Assembly (NCBI RefSeq): GCF_014694375.1
Contig: NZ_JAAUWW010000019.1
Coordinates: 16,380-80,379, forward strand
Reading direction: 5' to 3'
Source: Vibrio sp. S17_S38
GTDB taxonomy: Bacteria > Pseudomonadota > Gammaproteobacteria > Enterobacterales > Vibrionaceae
DNA length: 64,000 nucleotides
Below are positions 1 to 8,963 of the stretch, piece by piece (within the stretch, counting starts at the first letter, position 1; each line of letters starts with the position of its first letter). Under the pieces are notes generated by a model, which did no database searches, was not told the origin of the DNA, and saw nothing but the letters and a program-made list of their open reading frames with translations. Position numbers and translations under genes: made by a program.

Positions 1-47
1 ACAATATCCAGACCTTCACCTTGACTCTGCCAGTGCAATCCACTCAT
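1..47 (-). CDS. bioH: BioH carboxylesterase, N-terminal fragment
   Basis: Only the first 15 codons are in the window, read leftward from an ATG at 47-45. They give MSGLHWQSQGEGLDIV, which resembles the BioH start (a Trp-Gln pair, then Gly-x-Gly before the first beta strand). A good ribosome binding site (AGGAG) lies just upstream. BioH hydrolyses the methyl ester of pimeloyl-ACP in biotin synthesis. The call rests on this short match and on the divergent comF-nfuA neighbours, an arrangement known in Vibrio and enterics. The rest of the gene lies outside the window. Confidence 0.6.
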   Translation of the reverse strand, partial: MSGLHWQSQGEGLDI

Positions 48-136
48 CCCTACTCCTACTACTAAATTCATACATTAATCAAACATGATTCTGGCACGAT
101 TATACCCCTTAATGTTCAGATCAAAAACGACTCTCA

Positions 137-886
137 ATGATTACTCTTTTTCGTGCATGGTTTTCCGTAATTACGCGCCATCTACCCCATTTATTTCCGA
201 GACAATGTGCACTATGCCACTTAACGATACCGGCAGATAAAGACACTCATGCACTTTCTCATTTATGGTGCTCCACTTGCATCAAAGCCTTCATTAATAC
301 AGAACCTCGCTGCCAACGTTGTGGGTTAACAACACTGCATACCGTACAACAATGCGGACGATGTCTTTCCGATCCTCCATCATGGGATCGCCTTTATTGC
401 ATTAATAGTTACCAGTATCCAATCAGTAAAGTCGCACAAGATTTTAAATATCATGGACAATATTGGCTGGCTTATGATCTGGCAGCTTTACTTAAAAGCC
501 AAATCCCCAATCCAGCTCCCGAGTGCATTCCAGTCCCGATGCATTGGAAGCGATTACTGTTTCGAGGTTTTAATCAAAGTCATTCATTGGCTTTCCAGTT
601 GGTAAAACAATATCAATCTCAGAACAAAAAAATCACGTTAAATAATCATGTCTTTCGTCGTAAGCACGCCACCATTCAACAAAAAGGGTTAGATAAAAAA
701 CAACGCCAACGAAATTTACGTGGTGTATTTTTTTTAATGCAGGCTCCCAAAAATAAACACGTTGCCCTAATTGATGATGTCGTGACAACAGGCAGTACAC
801 TTGAACCACTTTGTCGAACATTACGTAAAGCAGGGGTCGAAAAAATTGATGTGTATTGTTTATGCCGAACGCCTGAACCTAAATAA
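137..886 (+). CDS. comF: ComF family protein (competence / phosphoribosyltransferase-like)
   Basis: The 249-residue protein has an N-terminal zinc-finger region with paired cysteines (CALC, CSTC, CQRCG, CGRC) and a C-terminal phosphoribosyltransferase fold with the PRPP-loop motif VALIDDVVTTGSTL near residues 211-224. In naturally competent bacteria ComF is needed for uptake of transforming DNA; its enzymatic reaction is not settled. Length fits the family (about 230-250). It is divergent from bioH and precedes nfuA on the same strand, as in other gamma-proteobacteria. I see no clear CRP-S competence promoter in the 89-bp gap to bioH. Confidence 0.9.
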   Translation: MITLFRAWFSVITRHLPHLFPRQCALCHLTIPADKDTHALSHLWCSTCIKAFINTEPRCQRCGLTTLHTVQQCGRCLSDPPSWDRLYCINSYQYPISKVAQDFKYHGQYWLAYDLAALLKSQIPNPAPECIPVPMHWKRLLFRGFNQSHSLAFQLVKQYQSQNKKITLNNHVFRRKHATIQQKGLDKKQRQRNLRGVFFLMQAPKNKHVALIDDVVTTGSTLEPLCRTLRKAGVEKIDVYCLCRTPEPK

Positions 887-1021
887 TTAAAACGCCTAAA
901 ATCACCGACTCCAATTAATTGAAATCAAATTTCTAACAAATAGTAAGAAAAGAGGCTGGATCATCACAATAAGAAGAGTAAAATAACCACAAAATCCCAC
1001 TAAAATAGTCAGGTATTAGCC

Positions 1022-1615
1022 GTGTCAGATACAAACACTATTACAATTACAGATACTGCCCAATCTCATTTTGGTAAATTACTTGAGCAGCAGCCGAATG
1101 AAACTCATATTCGTGTGTTCGTAGTCAACCCTGGAACACCTAATGCAGAATGTGGCGTTTCTTATTGTCCACCAGAAGCCGTTGAGTCTTCTGATTTAGT
1201 ACTTAACTTCAGTAGCTTTAATGCTTATGTTGATGAAATTAGCCTACCTTTCTTAGAAGATGCAGAGATTGACTTTGTAACCGATAAGATGGGATCTCAA
1301 CTCACGCTAAAAGCGCCTAATGCGAAAATGCGTAAACTCGATGACGATGCACCATTAATGGCTCGTGTTGAATACGCAATTCAAACTCAAGTGAATCCAC
1401 AACTGGCAAGCCATGGTGGCCATGTTAGCCTGATCAGCATTTCAGATTCTGGTGTTGCTTTAGTGCAGTTTGGCGGTGGTTGTAACGGTTGTTCAATGGT
1501 TGATGTGACCCTAAAAGAAGGCATTGAAAAACAACTTATTGAGCAATTCCCAGGTGAATTAACCGCGGTTCGAGATTCAACAGACCATGAATCGGGTGAG
1601 CACTCTTATATGTAA
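1022..1615 (+). CDS. nfuA: Fe-S biogenesis protein NfuA
   Basis: The 197-residue protein carries an A-type-like N-terminal domain (residues about 5-100) and a C-terminal Nfu domain with the cluster-binding CxxC at Cys154 and Cys157 ([12 protein letters not shown]). NfuA carries [4Fe-4S] clusters to target enzymes, especially under oxidative stress or iron limitation. Translation starts at a GTG, which gives the family's usual N-terminus ([10 protein letters not shown]); a CAGGT sequence lies upstream. Length matches relatives (about 190-195). A 12-bp-stem hairpin follows the stop. Confidence 0.95.
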   Translation: MSDTNTITITDTAQSHFGKLLEQQPNETHIRVFVVNPGTPNAECGVSYCPPEAVESSDLVLNFSSFNAYVDEISLPFLEDAEIDFVTDKMGSQLTLKAPNAKMRKLDDDAPLMARVEYAIQTQVNPQLASHGGHVSLISISDSGVALVQFGGGCNGCSMVDVTLKEGIEKQLIEQFPGELTAVRDSTDHESGEHSYM

Positions 1616-1657
1616 CGACATGTTCTTGTTTTAAGACAAAGCATTTACGGTCCAAAA

Positions 1658-1687
1658 ACAAAGCCGAGTTTAATTACTCGGCTTTGT
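1658..1687 (+). terminator. Hairpin terminator after nfuA
   Basis: A 12-bp perfect inverted repeat (1658-1669 with 1676-1687, 6-nt loop) begins 42 nt after the nfuA stop. The U tract is short and interrupted, so it may be a weak terminator or mainly an mRNA 3'-end stabiliser. Confidence 0.7.
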
Positions 1688-1821
1688 TGTTTCCATAGGT
1701 ATTAAAAGCATCACACATCCCAAAATAAATATAACGAGATCAACGTAAACTTGCGTAAAAATAACACTATCCCCACATTATATAGTCCATAATCCACACA
1801 CTAAAATAGGGATATGACCTC

Positions 1822-2346
1822 ATGCGTTACTCTAAACCTCAGATCGTACTACACTGGTTAATATTATTATTAGTCACCATTACTTATTCCGCAATTGAGC
1901 TGAAAGGCTTTATTCCGAAACCTAACCCTTGGCATGATTACGTCAAAATCATCCACTTCAATACGGGCATATGGGTATTGATATTAATGCTAGTACGGGT
2001 TTATCTAAAAAAGAAACACACCTCCCCTGCTATTTCACCGACACCACCCGCATGGCAAACTGGACTATCACACCTAGCGCATAGCTTGTTATATCTCGGG
2101 TTTATTGCTTTACCTATTTTGGGGATAAGTTTGTTGTTCATTGCAGGCAAGTCTTGGCCATTGCTAGGGATGTCAATGCCGACAATTGCAATACCCGATA
2201 AAGATATGGCAGGCTCGATTAAAAACATTCATGAGTTGATTGCCAATACTGGCTACTTTGTGATTGGTATTCACGCTATCGCGGCTTTGTATCATCATTA
2301 TGTGGTGAAAGATGACACCTTAATACGGATGATGCCAAAGAAATAA
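1822..2346 (+). CDS. Cytochrome b561 family protein
   Basis: The 174-residue inner-membrane protein has four predicted transmembrane helices and the histidines expected to ligate two b hemes: His11 (VLHW), His45 (IIHFNTG), His137 (IHELIANTGY) and His151 (GIHAIAALYHHY). Members of this family (E. coli CybB, YodB, YceJ) pass electrons from quinol, and CybB acts as a superoxide:ubiquinone oxidoreductase. I cannot assign the electron partner here. It stands alone between nfuA and the convergent cysQ, with a shared terminator downstream. Confidence 0.88.
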   Translation: MRYSKPQIVLHWLILLLVTITYSAIELKGFIPKPNPWHDYVKIIHFNTGIWVLILMLVRVYLKKKHTSPAISPTPPAWQTGLSHLAHSLLYLGFIALPILGISLLFIAGKSWPLLGMSMPTIAIPDKDMAGSIKNIHELIANTGYFVIGIHAIAALYHHYVVKDDTLIRMMPKK

Positions 2347-2502
2347 CAACACTCATTTTATTTTATATATTATAAATTTAAGCATGCCGTAAACCACGCG
2401 CCATATGAAGGTGCTTTACACTATTTTCGATGCTCAATATTGATAGCCTCAAAATATACTTCGAACTAGTATCAATATCATTGATGTTTATCGATAAAAC
2501 CG

Positions 2503-2533
2503 AAAGCCCACTTCAAAATGAAGTGGGCTTTTT
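2503..2533. terminator. Bidirectional terminator between cytochrome b561 and cysQ
   Basis: A 12-bp perfect stem (2503-2514 with 2520-2531, 5-nt loop) is flanked by A and T runs, so it can end transcripts from both converging genes. Confidence 0.88.
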
Positions 2534-2559
2534 ATTGAATACGAGAAAGAAAGTTTAAG

Positions 2560-3390
2560 TCACATGTTCAAGATTTCTTGCCAATCCATGCTTTCATCGC
2601 CTAGTACGATAAAGTTTGGATTTTCTAATGTTTCGCGCTCGTTATAGGACAAAGGTTCAAGCTCGGTACTCAAAATACGACCACCAGCTTCTTCAACTAT
2701 GCATTGCGTCGCAGCAGTATCCCACTCGCCAGTTGGCCCTAAACGAATATAACAATCCACCGAACCTTCTGCGACTAAGCACGCTTTAAGCGCTGCCGAT
2801 CCTAATGGAACAAGCTCATAATTTCGGGCAGGAGACAATTTTTTGGTAATGTTGTTGATATTCTGACGACGGCTAATCGCAATTGAAATCGATTGATCTA
2901 CCGTTTCATGTTTATGGGTATGGATCCGAATATGCTCATCCATTTCAGGAATTTTCCATGAGCCTTTTCCGTCATAAGCAAAATACGTCACGCCAGAAAC
3001 AGGGGCATATACGACTCCCATGATAGGACGGTTATTTTCAATTAATGCAATCACAGTGGCAAAGTCGCCACTACGAGCAATAAATTCTTGAGTGCCATCT
3101 AATGGATCCACCAACCAGTATCGATCCCATTGTGCCCGATCTTTTAAACTGATATCAGCGGCTTCTTCTGATAAAACAGGGATGTCGGGTGTCAGTTCAG
3201 GCAACCTCTGAGTAATGATCTTATGGGCCGCGAAATCAGCGCTGGTAACCGGCGTATCATCTTCTTTTACAAAGGATTGATAATCTTTACTGTGATAAAT
3301 TTCTAAAATTCGTTGGCCTGCTTCACGCGCGATTTGAATAACATCAGGAAGCAAATGTGATAAATCTTTTGGCGATATTGTCTGAGACAT
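2560..3390 (-). CDS. cysQ: 3'(2'),5'-bisphosphate nucleotidase CysQ
   Basis: The 276-residue protein has the inositol-monophosphatase-fold metal motifs: Glu75-Glu76 (LSEEAAD), Asp95-Pro-Leu-Asp98-Gly-Thr and a C-terminal WDTAATQCIVEEAGG. CysQ removes the 3' phosphate from PAP, the by-product of sulfate assimilation, and recycles it to AMP. The ATG lies one base after the nudE stop, and its strong binding site (AAGGAGG) is inside the last nudE codons, so the two are translationally coupled. The nudE-cysQ pair beside the secretion operon is the usual Vibrio arrangement. Confidence 0.94.
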   Translation of the reverse strand: MSQTISPKDLSHLLPDVIQIAREAGQRILEIYHSKDYQSFVKEDDTPVTSADFAAHKIITQRLPELTPDIPVLSEEAADISLKDRAQWDRYWLVDPLDGTQEFIARSGDFATVIALIENNRPIMGVVYAPVSGVTYFAYDGKGSWKIPEMDEHIRIHTHKHETVDQSISIAISRRQNINNITKKLSPARNYELVPLGSAALKACLVAEGSVDCYIRLGPTGEWDTAATQCIVEEAGGRILSTELEPLSYNERETLENPNFIVLGDESMDWQEILNM

Positions 3391-3391
3391 A

Positions 3392-3946
3392 TCAAGCCTC
3401 CTTAGCTAAGACGCGGAGCGCTAACATTAATGCAGTAATACATCTCGCTTCGCTAAAATCCAAATGAGTCAGTAGTTCTTCTGCTTGCTGCAACGGCCAG
3501 CGCACAACTTCTAATTCCTCGGGCTCATCACCAGCGAGGCGTTCAGCATACAAATCTTGCGCTAAAAATAGTGTCATGGTGCTTGAAAAATAGGAAGGTG
3601 CTAACACGACTTGTTTGAGCGGTGTCCAGTGATTTGCCCCCATACCAATTTCTTCTTTTAACTCACGATTTCCCGCTTGTTGTGGATTTTCGCCCGGATC
3701 AATTAAACCTTTAGGAAAGCCTAACTCATAACGTTCAGTGCCCGCGCAATATTCACGGATCAATAATAGATCCCCTTGAGTCGTTACCGGGACAATCATC
3801 ACGCCGCCGCGGTTACTCGGCTTCATGCGCTCATAGATTCGTTCCTCACCATTAGAAAAACGCAAATCCAATGATTCAATGGTAAATAGGCGAGATTTTG
3901 CCACCACTGATGTTGCTAAAATTTCAGGGGGTTGTTGTTTTGCCAT
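3392..3946 (-). CDS. nudE: ADP compounds hydrolase NudE
   Basis: The 184-residue protein has a perfect Nudix box at residues 80-102, running GLIDPGE to RELKEEIGM. The box binds Mg2+ and carries the catalytic glutamates. NudE hydrolyses ADP-ribose, Ap3A and NADH to AMP plus the other half. Length matches E. coli NudE (186). A good ribosome binding site (AGGAG) precedes the ATG. It lies 114 bp after gspN on the same strand and could share secretion-operon transcription, since I see no strong terminator in the gap. Confidence 0.94.
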   Translation of the reverse strand: MAKQQPPEILATSVVAKSRLFTIESLDLRFSNGEERIYERMKPSNRGGVMIVPVTTQGDLLLIREYCAGTERYELGFPKGLIDPGENPQQAGNRELKEEIGMGANHWTPLKQVVLAPSYFSSTMTLFLAQDLYAERLAGDEPEELEVVRWPLQQAEELLTHLDFSEARCITALMLALRVLAKEA

Positions 3947-4060
3947 CTCACTACTCCTTTACTTAACCATTTCAGCCAATGATTTCAAATAATCGATATA
4001 CACAGCACTCAGCTCATTAGCGTTACGTGGATGAATGAAGCATACACGCTAAAATAATAA

Positions 4061-4846
4061 CTATAGTTTGCCTGAGAAGGTAAACGGATATTGCCCTTCA
4101 GCATTAGGATTGCCTAACCAGCGCAATTGTTTCCCCATTGATTCTGGAAACTCTACGCCCGGTTTAAACCACGCTGTTAACTTATATTGAGCTTGTTTGT
4201 TTAAGTTGATATTAAACTGGCTGCTGACTTGATTGCTATTTTGTGTGCCATTCACATCAATCGTTTGTTTGGCACATTTTAAACTTGCAATCACCGGCCC
4301 TGGCGCAATCGACCCTATAGGGGAATCTATCATGCCTTGATTCCAAACAAGATCACCATCAGCGAAATCACACCATGGTTGAGCATAGCTAAAGTGACGT
4401 AAAGACAACTCTAGCTGACCAGAAAGATCAACCGGCACTTGCTGCTTAAATTTGCTCACGAGATCAAGTTGGCTTACAAGCTTATCAATAGGAACCGAAG
4501 CCACAAAATTTTTCGCATAAGCACCAGAAAAGCTAATGCCAACCTCACCTTTTCCGGCTAATTTTAACTCACTATTTTGACCGAAACGAACTTTGAATTG
4601 TGCCTTCCCTGTCAATAATTGGCTTGGTTGAAAATCCCAATACAACGAACCTAATTGCTGACGTTCAACGTTTAACTGTTGTACCGAACCTTTCCAAATT
4701 GTTCCGCTAATACCTTGTAGTTCCACATTCGTTTGCGATGAAGCTTGTGAGACATGAGCGTACAACCAACTCGCAGGAAGGTGGGCAATCACGCTCCAGG
4801 TAAAAACAAGAATGAAAACGATAAAATACCACTTCTTTTGTTTCAC
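4061..4846 (-). CDS. gspN: Type II secretion system protein GspN
   Basis: The 261-residue protein has one N-terminal membrane helix (residues about 6-24) and a periplasmic domain typical of GspN/EpsN, with the family-like stretch GTIWKGSVQQLNVE. Its role in the secretion machine is minor or unknown, and it is absent from many type II systems. It is the last gene of the operon, 4 bp after gspM, so co-translation is likely. Length (about 250 usual) and position make the call firm. Confidence 0.9.
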   Translation of the reverse strand: MKQKKWYFIVFILVFTWSVIAHLPASWLYAHVSQASSQTNVELQGISGTIWKGSVQQLNVERQQLGSLYWDFQPSQLLTGKAQFKVRFGQNSELKLAGKGEVGISFSGAYAKNFVASVPIDKLVSQLDLVSKFKQQVPVDLSGQLELSLRHFSYAQPWCDFADGDLVWNQGMIDSPIGSIAPGPVIASLKCAKQTIDVNGTQNSNQVSSQFNINLNKQAQYKLTAWFKPGVEFPESMGKQLRWLGNPNAEGQYPFTFSGKL

Positions 4847-4850
4847 ACTA

Positions 4851-5360
4851 TCATCCTCGGCTAAATTGCAGGCGATTGACTTCTACGACGCCAGATTTAT
4901 CTGCACGGTTAATATCAAGGAACTGCACTTTCAGACCATATTTATCGCGTAACTCGGCTATCCAGTTAATTAGGTTATTAAATGCTAAAGGTTGAACCCA
5001 AACTTGCAACATATCGTCACGAGGTTGCATACGAATAAGTTCGACTTTAAAGCGCGGAGCAGTACTTGCAATCACTTGATTGAGCGGCTGCCCCCTATCA
5101 AAAGATTGAGTTCCAGTTTTCGATCTCAGTTCAACGATGCTATCTGCAGAATGAGTTACCCAAGACAATAATTGTTTCTCACTGCTTAAACGTAATTGAG
5201 CGTCTTCGCTGCGTTGTGATAACGGCTGAAATATTCCCCAATATAAAAACCCAAGCACCAATAATCCCGCGCATGCTAAGACTAATCGGCGCTCACGTAA
5301 GGAAATACTGTTCCACCAAGTCGACAGAGGCGTAATATAAGCCACTATTTTTTCATTCAT
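4851..5360 (-). CDS. gspM: Type II secretion system protein GspM
   Basis: The 169-residue bitopic protein has a short cytoplasmic N-terminus, a membrane helix at residues about 24-44 and a periplasmic ferredoxin-like domain. GspM stabilises GspL and links the inner-membrane platform to the pseudopilus. The usual family features are present: Trp-rich N-terminus, RERRLVLA before the helix, and a C-terminal VQFLDINRADKSGVVEVNRLQF. It lies 12 bp downstream of gspL. Confidence 0.93.
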   Translation of the reverse strand: MNEKIVAYITPLSTWWNSISLRERRLVLACAGLLVLGFLYWGIFQPLSQRSEDAQLRLSSEKQLLSWVTHSADSIVELRSKTGTQSFDRGQPLNQVIASTAPRFKVELIRMQPRDDMLQVWVQPLAFNNLINWIAELRDKYGLKVQFLDINRADKSGVVEVNRLQFSRG

Positions 5361-5372
5361 GAGTACGCCTTT

Positions 5373-6830
5373 TTATGATTTAGCTCTTATAACAAAACTA
5401 CCTTGTACAACCGAACCATTCTTATTTAACTGACCTTGTTCAACCGAAAAATCTTTTGCTAGTTCAGTCCGTAGAATCTCGAAAGGTTGAAAATCATTAC
5501 TCTGTGCTTGCAGACGAATCTCTTGTCTGGTGCCATCAAATTGGACACTTTGCACGGAAATAGATTTTGCTTGTTGCAGCGCCCTTGGAAGCTTTGCCAT
5601 CCAACCCAGCGCCGATGCTCCGCCGCCGCCGCCAGATAACGCTTGTTCTTCATCTTGCATAGAGCGCTTTAAATAACTCACGGTTGGTATACGCTGCTTA
5701 TCAGGAAATACAGCTCGAAAAATACGTTCACTTTCAATTCGATAAGCTTGTGTTTGAGCTTCTAATTGCTGTACTTGCCAACTTTTATTCACGAGTAAAA
5801 CAACGATAAGAACGCAAGCCGCAACAGCCAATTTCTGCCATACTTTCCAATGTTTTAGCCATGAAGATTGAGATTTGAACTCCCCAGTCAACAAGTTCAC
5901 TTTATTTGAAATCGCGCCTTGTGCCAAAACTGACATGATTAATTCATCAGGTAAGGCTTGCCATTGTCCGGGTAAACTTTCGTGTCCAATTGGTAACGGG
6001 CTATAGCTGTAAATAGTGGTATTGTCTTCTGCCTTTGGTACAGAAGGTGGTTTTGACACAGAAGATCCTAATTTGTCTTTATTTCCAACAGGGGTTTGAT
6101 CTGTAACTAGCGTGTCATTTGATGCATTTGCCAGCTCTTCTACCGACTCTTGAATCGACTGGATCTCACTAAGATCGGAATCTTCACCCTGTTCAGAGTT
6201 TTCACCTGGATCCACAAGATCTGGCTCTTCAGCATCTTGTAACAGATCTTCAAAATGTAATGCATCGCCTTCAGGATCAAGCCAGCCTGAATGTAAGAAT
6301 ATATCTAACCAAGAGTCATCAACGGCAGCGCCTTTTACCTCACCTTGATAAAATAACCATTGCCCATCAAGATGCACAGCGCTAATGCCCGTGTCTCGTT
6401 TTGGTAGTGCTAAACAATCTGGTAAAACTCGCTTGAGCAATATCCCCGCTTGCTTAAAGTCGAGCACCCATTGTGCCAATAAATCGCGATCAACCGTCGC
6501 AACCGTCGCTTGATCGCTTTCTTTATGCAATACGCTAAAATGCATGGTTTCAATATCTTGTGTCAGCGTATCTTCCATTAAGAATGGCAACATATTATTG
6601 AGTTGACGCGCAGCACCAGAAGGCACAGTGATTGGAGTCAATAACACATGACTGCTCGGTAATAATGCAATCGTAGTACGTTGCTGGCTGTATTCAAACA
6701 GCTGCGCCAAATGTTGACGATCTGCAATTTCGCCCGAGGCTATCACATCATTTAACTGGGTCGACCACACTAACCATGCGATAGTATCGCTAGGGTTATT
6801 GCTCAGCCTGATTGTCAGAAACTCGTTCAC
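5373..6830 (-). CDS. gspL: Type II secretion system protein GspL, with acidic insertion
   Basis: GspL recruits the ATPase GspE to the inner membrane and binds GspM. I place the start at a GTG at 6830, preceded by GGAGG at ideal spacing; this gives the family N-terminus (VNEFLTIRL) and 485 residues. A longer frame from 6881 lacks a binding site. The actin-like cytoplasmic domain spans about 1-185, the membrane helix about 333-349, and the periplasmic domain follows. Between the cytoplasmic domain and the conserved SYSPLP stretch sits an unusual segment (about 186-273) whose first 50 residues hold 19 Asp/Glu and no Lys/Arg. Most relatives are near 400 residues. The start overlaps gspK by 35 bp. 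Confidence 0.93.
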   Translation of the reverse strand: MNEFLTIRLSNNPSDTIAWLVWSTQLNDVIASGEIADRQHLAQLFEYSQQRTTIALLPSSHVLLTPITVPSGAARQLNNMLPFLMEDTLTQDIETMHFSVLHKESDQATVATVDRDLLAQWVLDFKQAGILLKRVLPDCLALPKRDTGISAVHLDGQWLFYQGEVKGAAVDDSWLDIFLHSGWLDPEGDALHFEDLLQDAEEPDLVDPGENSEQGEDSDLSEIQSIQESVEELANASNDTLVTDQTPVGNKDKLGSSVSKPPSVPKAEDNTTIYSYSPLPIGHESLPGQWQALPDELIMSVLAQGAISNKVNLLTGEFKSQSSWLKHWKVWQKLAVAACVLIVVLLVNKSWQVQQLEAQTQAYRIESERIFRAVFPDKQRIPTVSYLKRSMQDEEQALSGGGGGASALGWMAKLPRALQQAKSISVQSVQFDGTRQEIRLQAQSNDFQPFEILRTELAKDFSVEQGQLNKNGSVVQGSFVIRAKS

Positions 6831-7875
6831 TGATCCCTCCGAAACGACGACGTATGATTTGGGTGGTTTTATTATCGGCACTATACAACAGGCTTCTTAA
6901 CCGCACTCTCGACTCATCCACTTTAATTTGCGCATCTAATTCAAAATATTTGCTCGTCACCACTAAGTATGGTTTGGCTTGCGATTGAATATTAGGTGAC
7001 ACTCGACTAATTTCAGGCTCGGCCAAAAAATCTTGTACGCTTGACCAACCGTCATAAGGTCGACCATCGATGATTTTTTTTGCATCATCGAGGCTCAAGC
7101 TCGGCTGAAATAAACCGGCTAATAGCAAGGCCTGTTCGGATTTAATAGTATTCACATTAACCGCCAAAGTAGAGGTTGGAATGGCACAAATAATGCCCTC
7201 AACAGCATTCATCGCCTGAGCGCTCACTTGATTCATCGCTCTAAATTCAGTGCCATCTGCAATCATTCCATTGGGCGCACTGTACGCCGGCTTAAAACCT
7301 TCATAAGTACTGTTCTCAACACCTGATGGCGTATTAACCGTATCATCACTATCGACAAATTCTTTGGCTGAGTCAGCAATCACTTCGGCTTGATAGCTTT
7401 CTATTCCAGCATCTTCTAACATATACGCCAGCACTTTAACTAAATAAGGTCGCTCACTTGGATTACTCGAAACAGGTAATCCTGAAAGCGCATTAAGATT
7501 AAAACACGCCTGCATATCACGGATACTGCCAATCGCTTCACCATTATCAAGTGGGTAATGTGCATCCTTCATTGCCCACGCTTGGCTCAAATTGACCACA
7601 TCGCTGTTTTCTTTATAGGTTTCTTCAATCGCCACTTGCGCGAGCGCTTCTACGCCCATGCTGTACCAATAGGCTTGTTGGTGATTCAATAAGTTACTAG
7701 CACGATAAAATTGAGTCGACATACGTTCGGTCATGGTTGCCGCTAATGCCACTAATACTGCGACAATCAACAATACAAAAATGAGCGCCACACCTTGCTG
7801 CTTTTGCTTGGTTTTATATTTGTGACGATGCTTCATTGTCATTTTATAAGCAGTCTTTTGTTTATGAAGCGGCAT
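6796..7875 (-). CDS. gspK: Type II secretion minor pseudopilin GspK
   Basis: GspK is the large minor pseudopilin that caps the pseudopilus tip together with GspI and GspJ. The 359-residue protein has a basic leader, a type IV prepilin-like cleavage site (QQG/VALIFVLL) and, as usual for GspK, no Glu at mature position 5. I choose the ATG at 7875, which follows AAGGGG and overlaps the gspJ stop by 14 bp; an upstream ATG at 7908 has no binding site. The globular domain includes NVNTIKSEQALLLAGL and a helix-hairpin region (DGRPYDGWSSVQDF) known from the family. Confidence 0.93.
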   Translation of the reverse strand: MPLHKQKTAYKMTMKHRHKYKTKQKQQGVALIFVLLIVAVLVALAATMTERMSTQFYRASNLLNHQQAYWYSMGVEALAQVAIEETYKENSDVVNLSQAWAMKDAHYPLDNGEAIGSIRDMQACFNLNALSGLPVSSNPSERPYLVKVLAYMLEDAGIESYQAEVIADSAKEFVDSDDTVNTPSGVENSTYEGFKPAYSAPNGMIADGTEFRAMNQVSAQAMNAVEGIICAIPTSTLAVNVNTIKSEQALLLAGLFQPSLSLDDAKKIIDGRPYDGWSSVQDFLAEPEISRVSPNIQSQAKPYLVVTSKYFELDAQIKVDESRVRLRSLLYSADNKTTQIIRRRFGGISERVSDNQAEQ

Positions 7876-8557
7876 TATTATCCCCTTCAGCAACGTTTGT
7901 TGATTCACTTTGTGGGATCACATAAACCCGACGAATATCACCATAATCTTTTAAATGTAATGTTACTTCAATCGCTTGAGGTAACTGAATGTCTTTTGTC
8001 CATGCTTGTTGCCAAGTGGTTCCATCATAAAAACGAAATTCTAGCTTTTCGACTTGAGATAACACAACTTTATGTAACGGCTCTTGGTCAATTGGAGTAT
8101 CAGGATAGCGCCACCAGACTCGTTCTAATTTATCTTGCACCACTCGGTAGCCAACCTTGACGATTTCACCACGCGGAAAAGCCTGTTGTGGATTCAGCCA
8201 ACCTAAACGCGTAAAAACGATGCCATTACTGTCAGAATCAAGAATATATTCTCCGGCATAGAGCACCTTGGCTTTATCATTTCCACCATTATCGTTACCA
8301 AAGCGAAATTGCCGCTGAGCCATTTGCCGGAAATCGTTATCCATCACGATCATTGCTCGTTGCAACTCTTGCAGCCGCTCGGTTTTGTCCAGTGAGACTT
8401 GATTGCTACGCTGTACTTGATTCACGACTTGATACGCACCAAGGCTTAAACTCGCAAACACCATAATCGCTACTAAGACTTCAATTAAAGTAAAGCCTCG
8501 GTCCTGCTTGAACGATATTTTTTTCCTGCAATAACGGCTGAAACTATGGTTTAACAT
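7862..8557 (-). CDS. gspJ: Type II secretion minor pseudopilin GspJ
   Basis: The 231-residue minor pseudopilin has the prepilin peptidase site DRG/FTLIEVLVAI followed by a hydrophobic helix. GspJ forms the tip complex with GspI and GspK and starts pseudopilus assembly. The start overlaps gspI by 14 bp. Length is near the family norm (about 200-230). Confidence 0.93.
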   Translation of the reverse strand: MLNHSFSRYCRKKISFKQDRGFTLIEVLVAIMVFASLSLGAYQVVNQVQRSNQVSLDKTERLQELQRAMIVMDNDFRQMAQRQFRFGNDNGGNDKAKVLYAGEYILDSDSNGIVFTRLGWLNPQQAFPRGEIVKVGYRVVQDKLERVWWRYPDTPIDQEPLHKVVLSQVEKLEFRFYDGTTWQQAWTKDIQLPQAIEVTLHLKDYGDIRRVYVIPQSESTNVAEGDNNAAS

Positions 8558-8963
8558 AAGTGCGCACCGTTAAAATACTATTCTTTTGATCGCTATCGGT
8601 TGAAACACTGACATCGATGGCTTTAATTAAATCCATACCAGTTTTTACTGGCTTAGCCGTCCAATACCACGTTTTGTCGGCAAACTCTTCTTTGCCTTTT
8701 TTAGCTGACGTTAATGGTTTATCTAAATGCAGTAATGCCAATTGATTGTCGACCACCATACTGGCAAAGGTTTTCTCTTCTAAATACGTCAACGTATTAA
8801 TATGCTGGGTGACTGCGCGGATCACACTAATCGCTGCAGTAGCAAAAATAGCCAGTGCGATCAAAACTTCAAGTAACGTCATGCCGGCCTGATTTTTTCG
8901 GCCCGATGTCGGTGAACTCGAACATATTGATGATTTAATGTGCTTTAGCATCATCATTTTCAT
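8544..8963 (-). CDS. gspI: Type II secretion minor pseudopilin GspI
   Basis: The 139-residue minor pseudopilin has the processing site QAG/MTLLEVLIALAIF. The first ATG of a run of Met codons is chosen because AGGGGA lies 5 bp ahead of it. It overlaps the gspH end by 29 bp. The leader before the cleavage site is longer than in most relatives (about 27 residues), so an internal Met start cannot be excluded. Confidence 0.92.
   Translation of the reverse strand: MKMMMLKHIKSSICSSSPTSGRKNQAGMTLLEVLIALAIFATAAISVIRAVTQHINTLTYLEEKTFASMVVDNQLALLHLDKPLTSAKKGKEEFADKTWYWTAKPVKTGMDLIKAIDVSVSTDSDQKNSILTVRTYVKP

Noticed and set aside
91..107. Sigma54-like -24 element (CTGGCACG) between bioH and comF
   Set aside because: The -12 part lacks the essential GC at correct spacing, so it is not a credible sigma54 promoter.
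3947..4060. Open minus-strand frame in the gspN-nudE gap ending just before the nudE binding site
   Set aside because: It has no usable start codon and only about 25 codons; likely chance or a remnant that cannot be supported.
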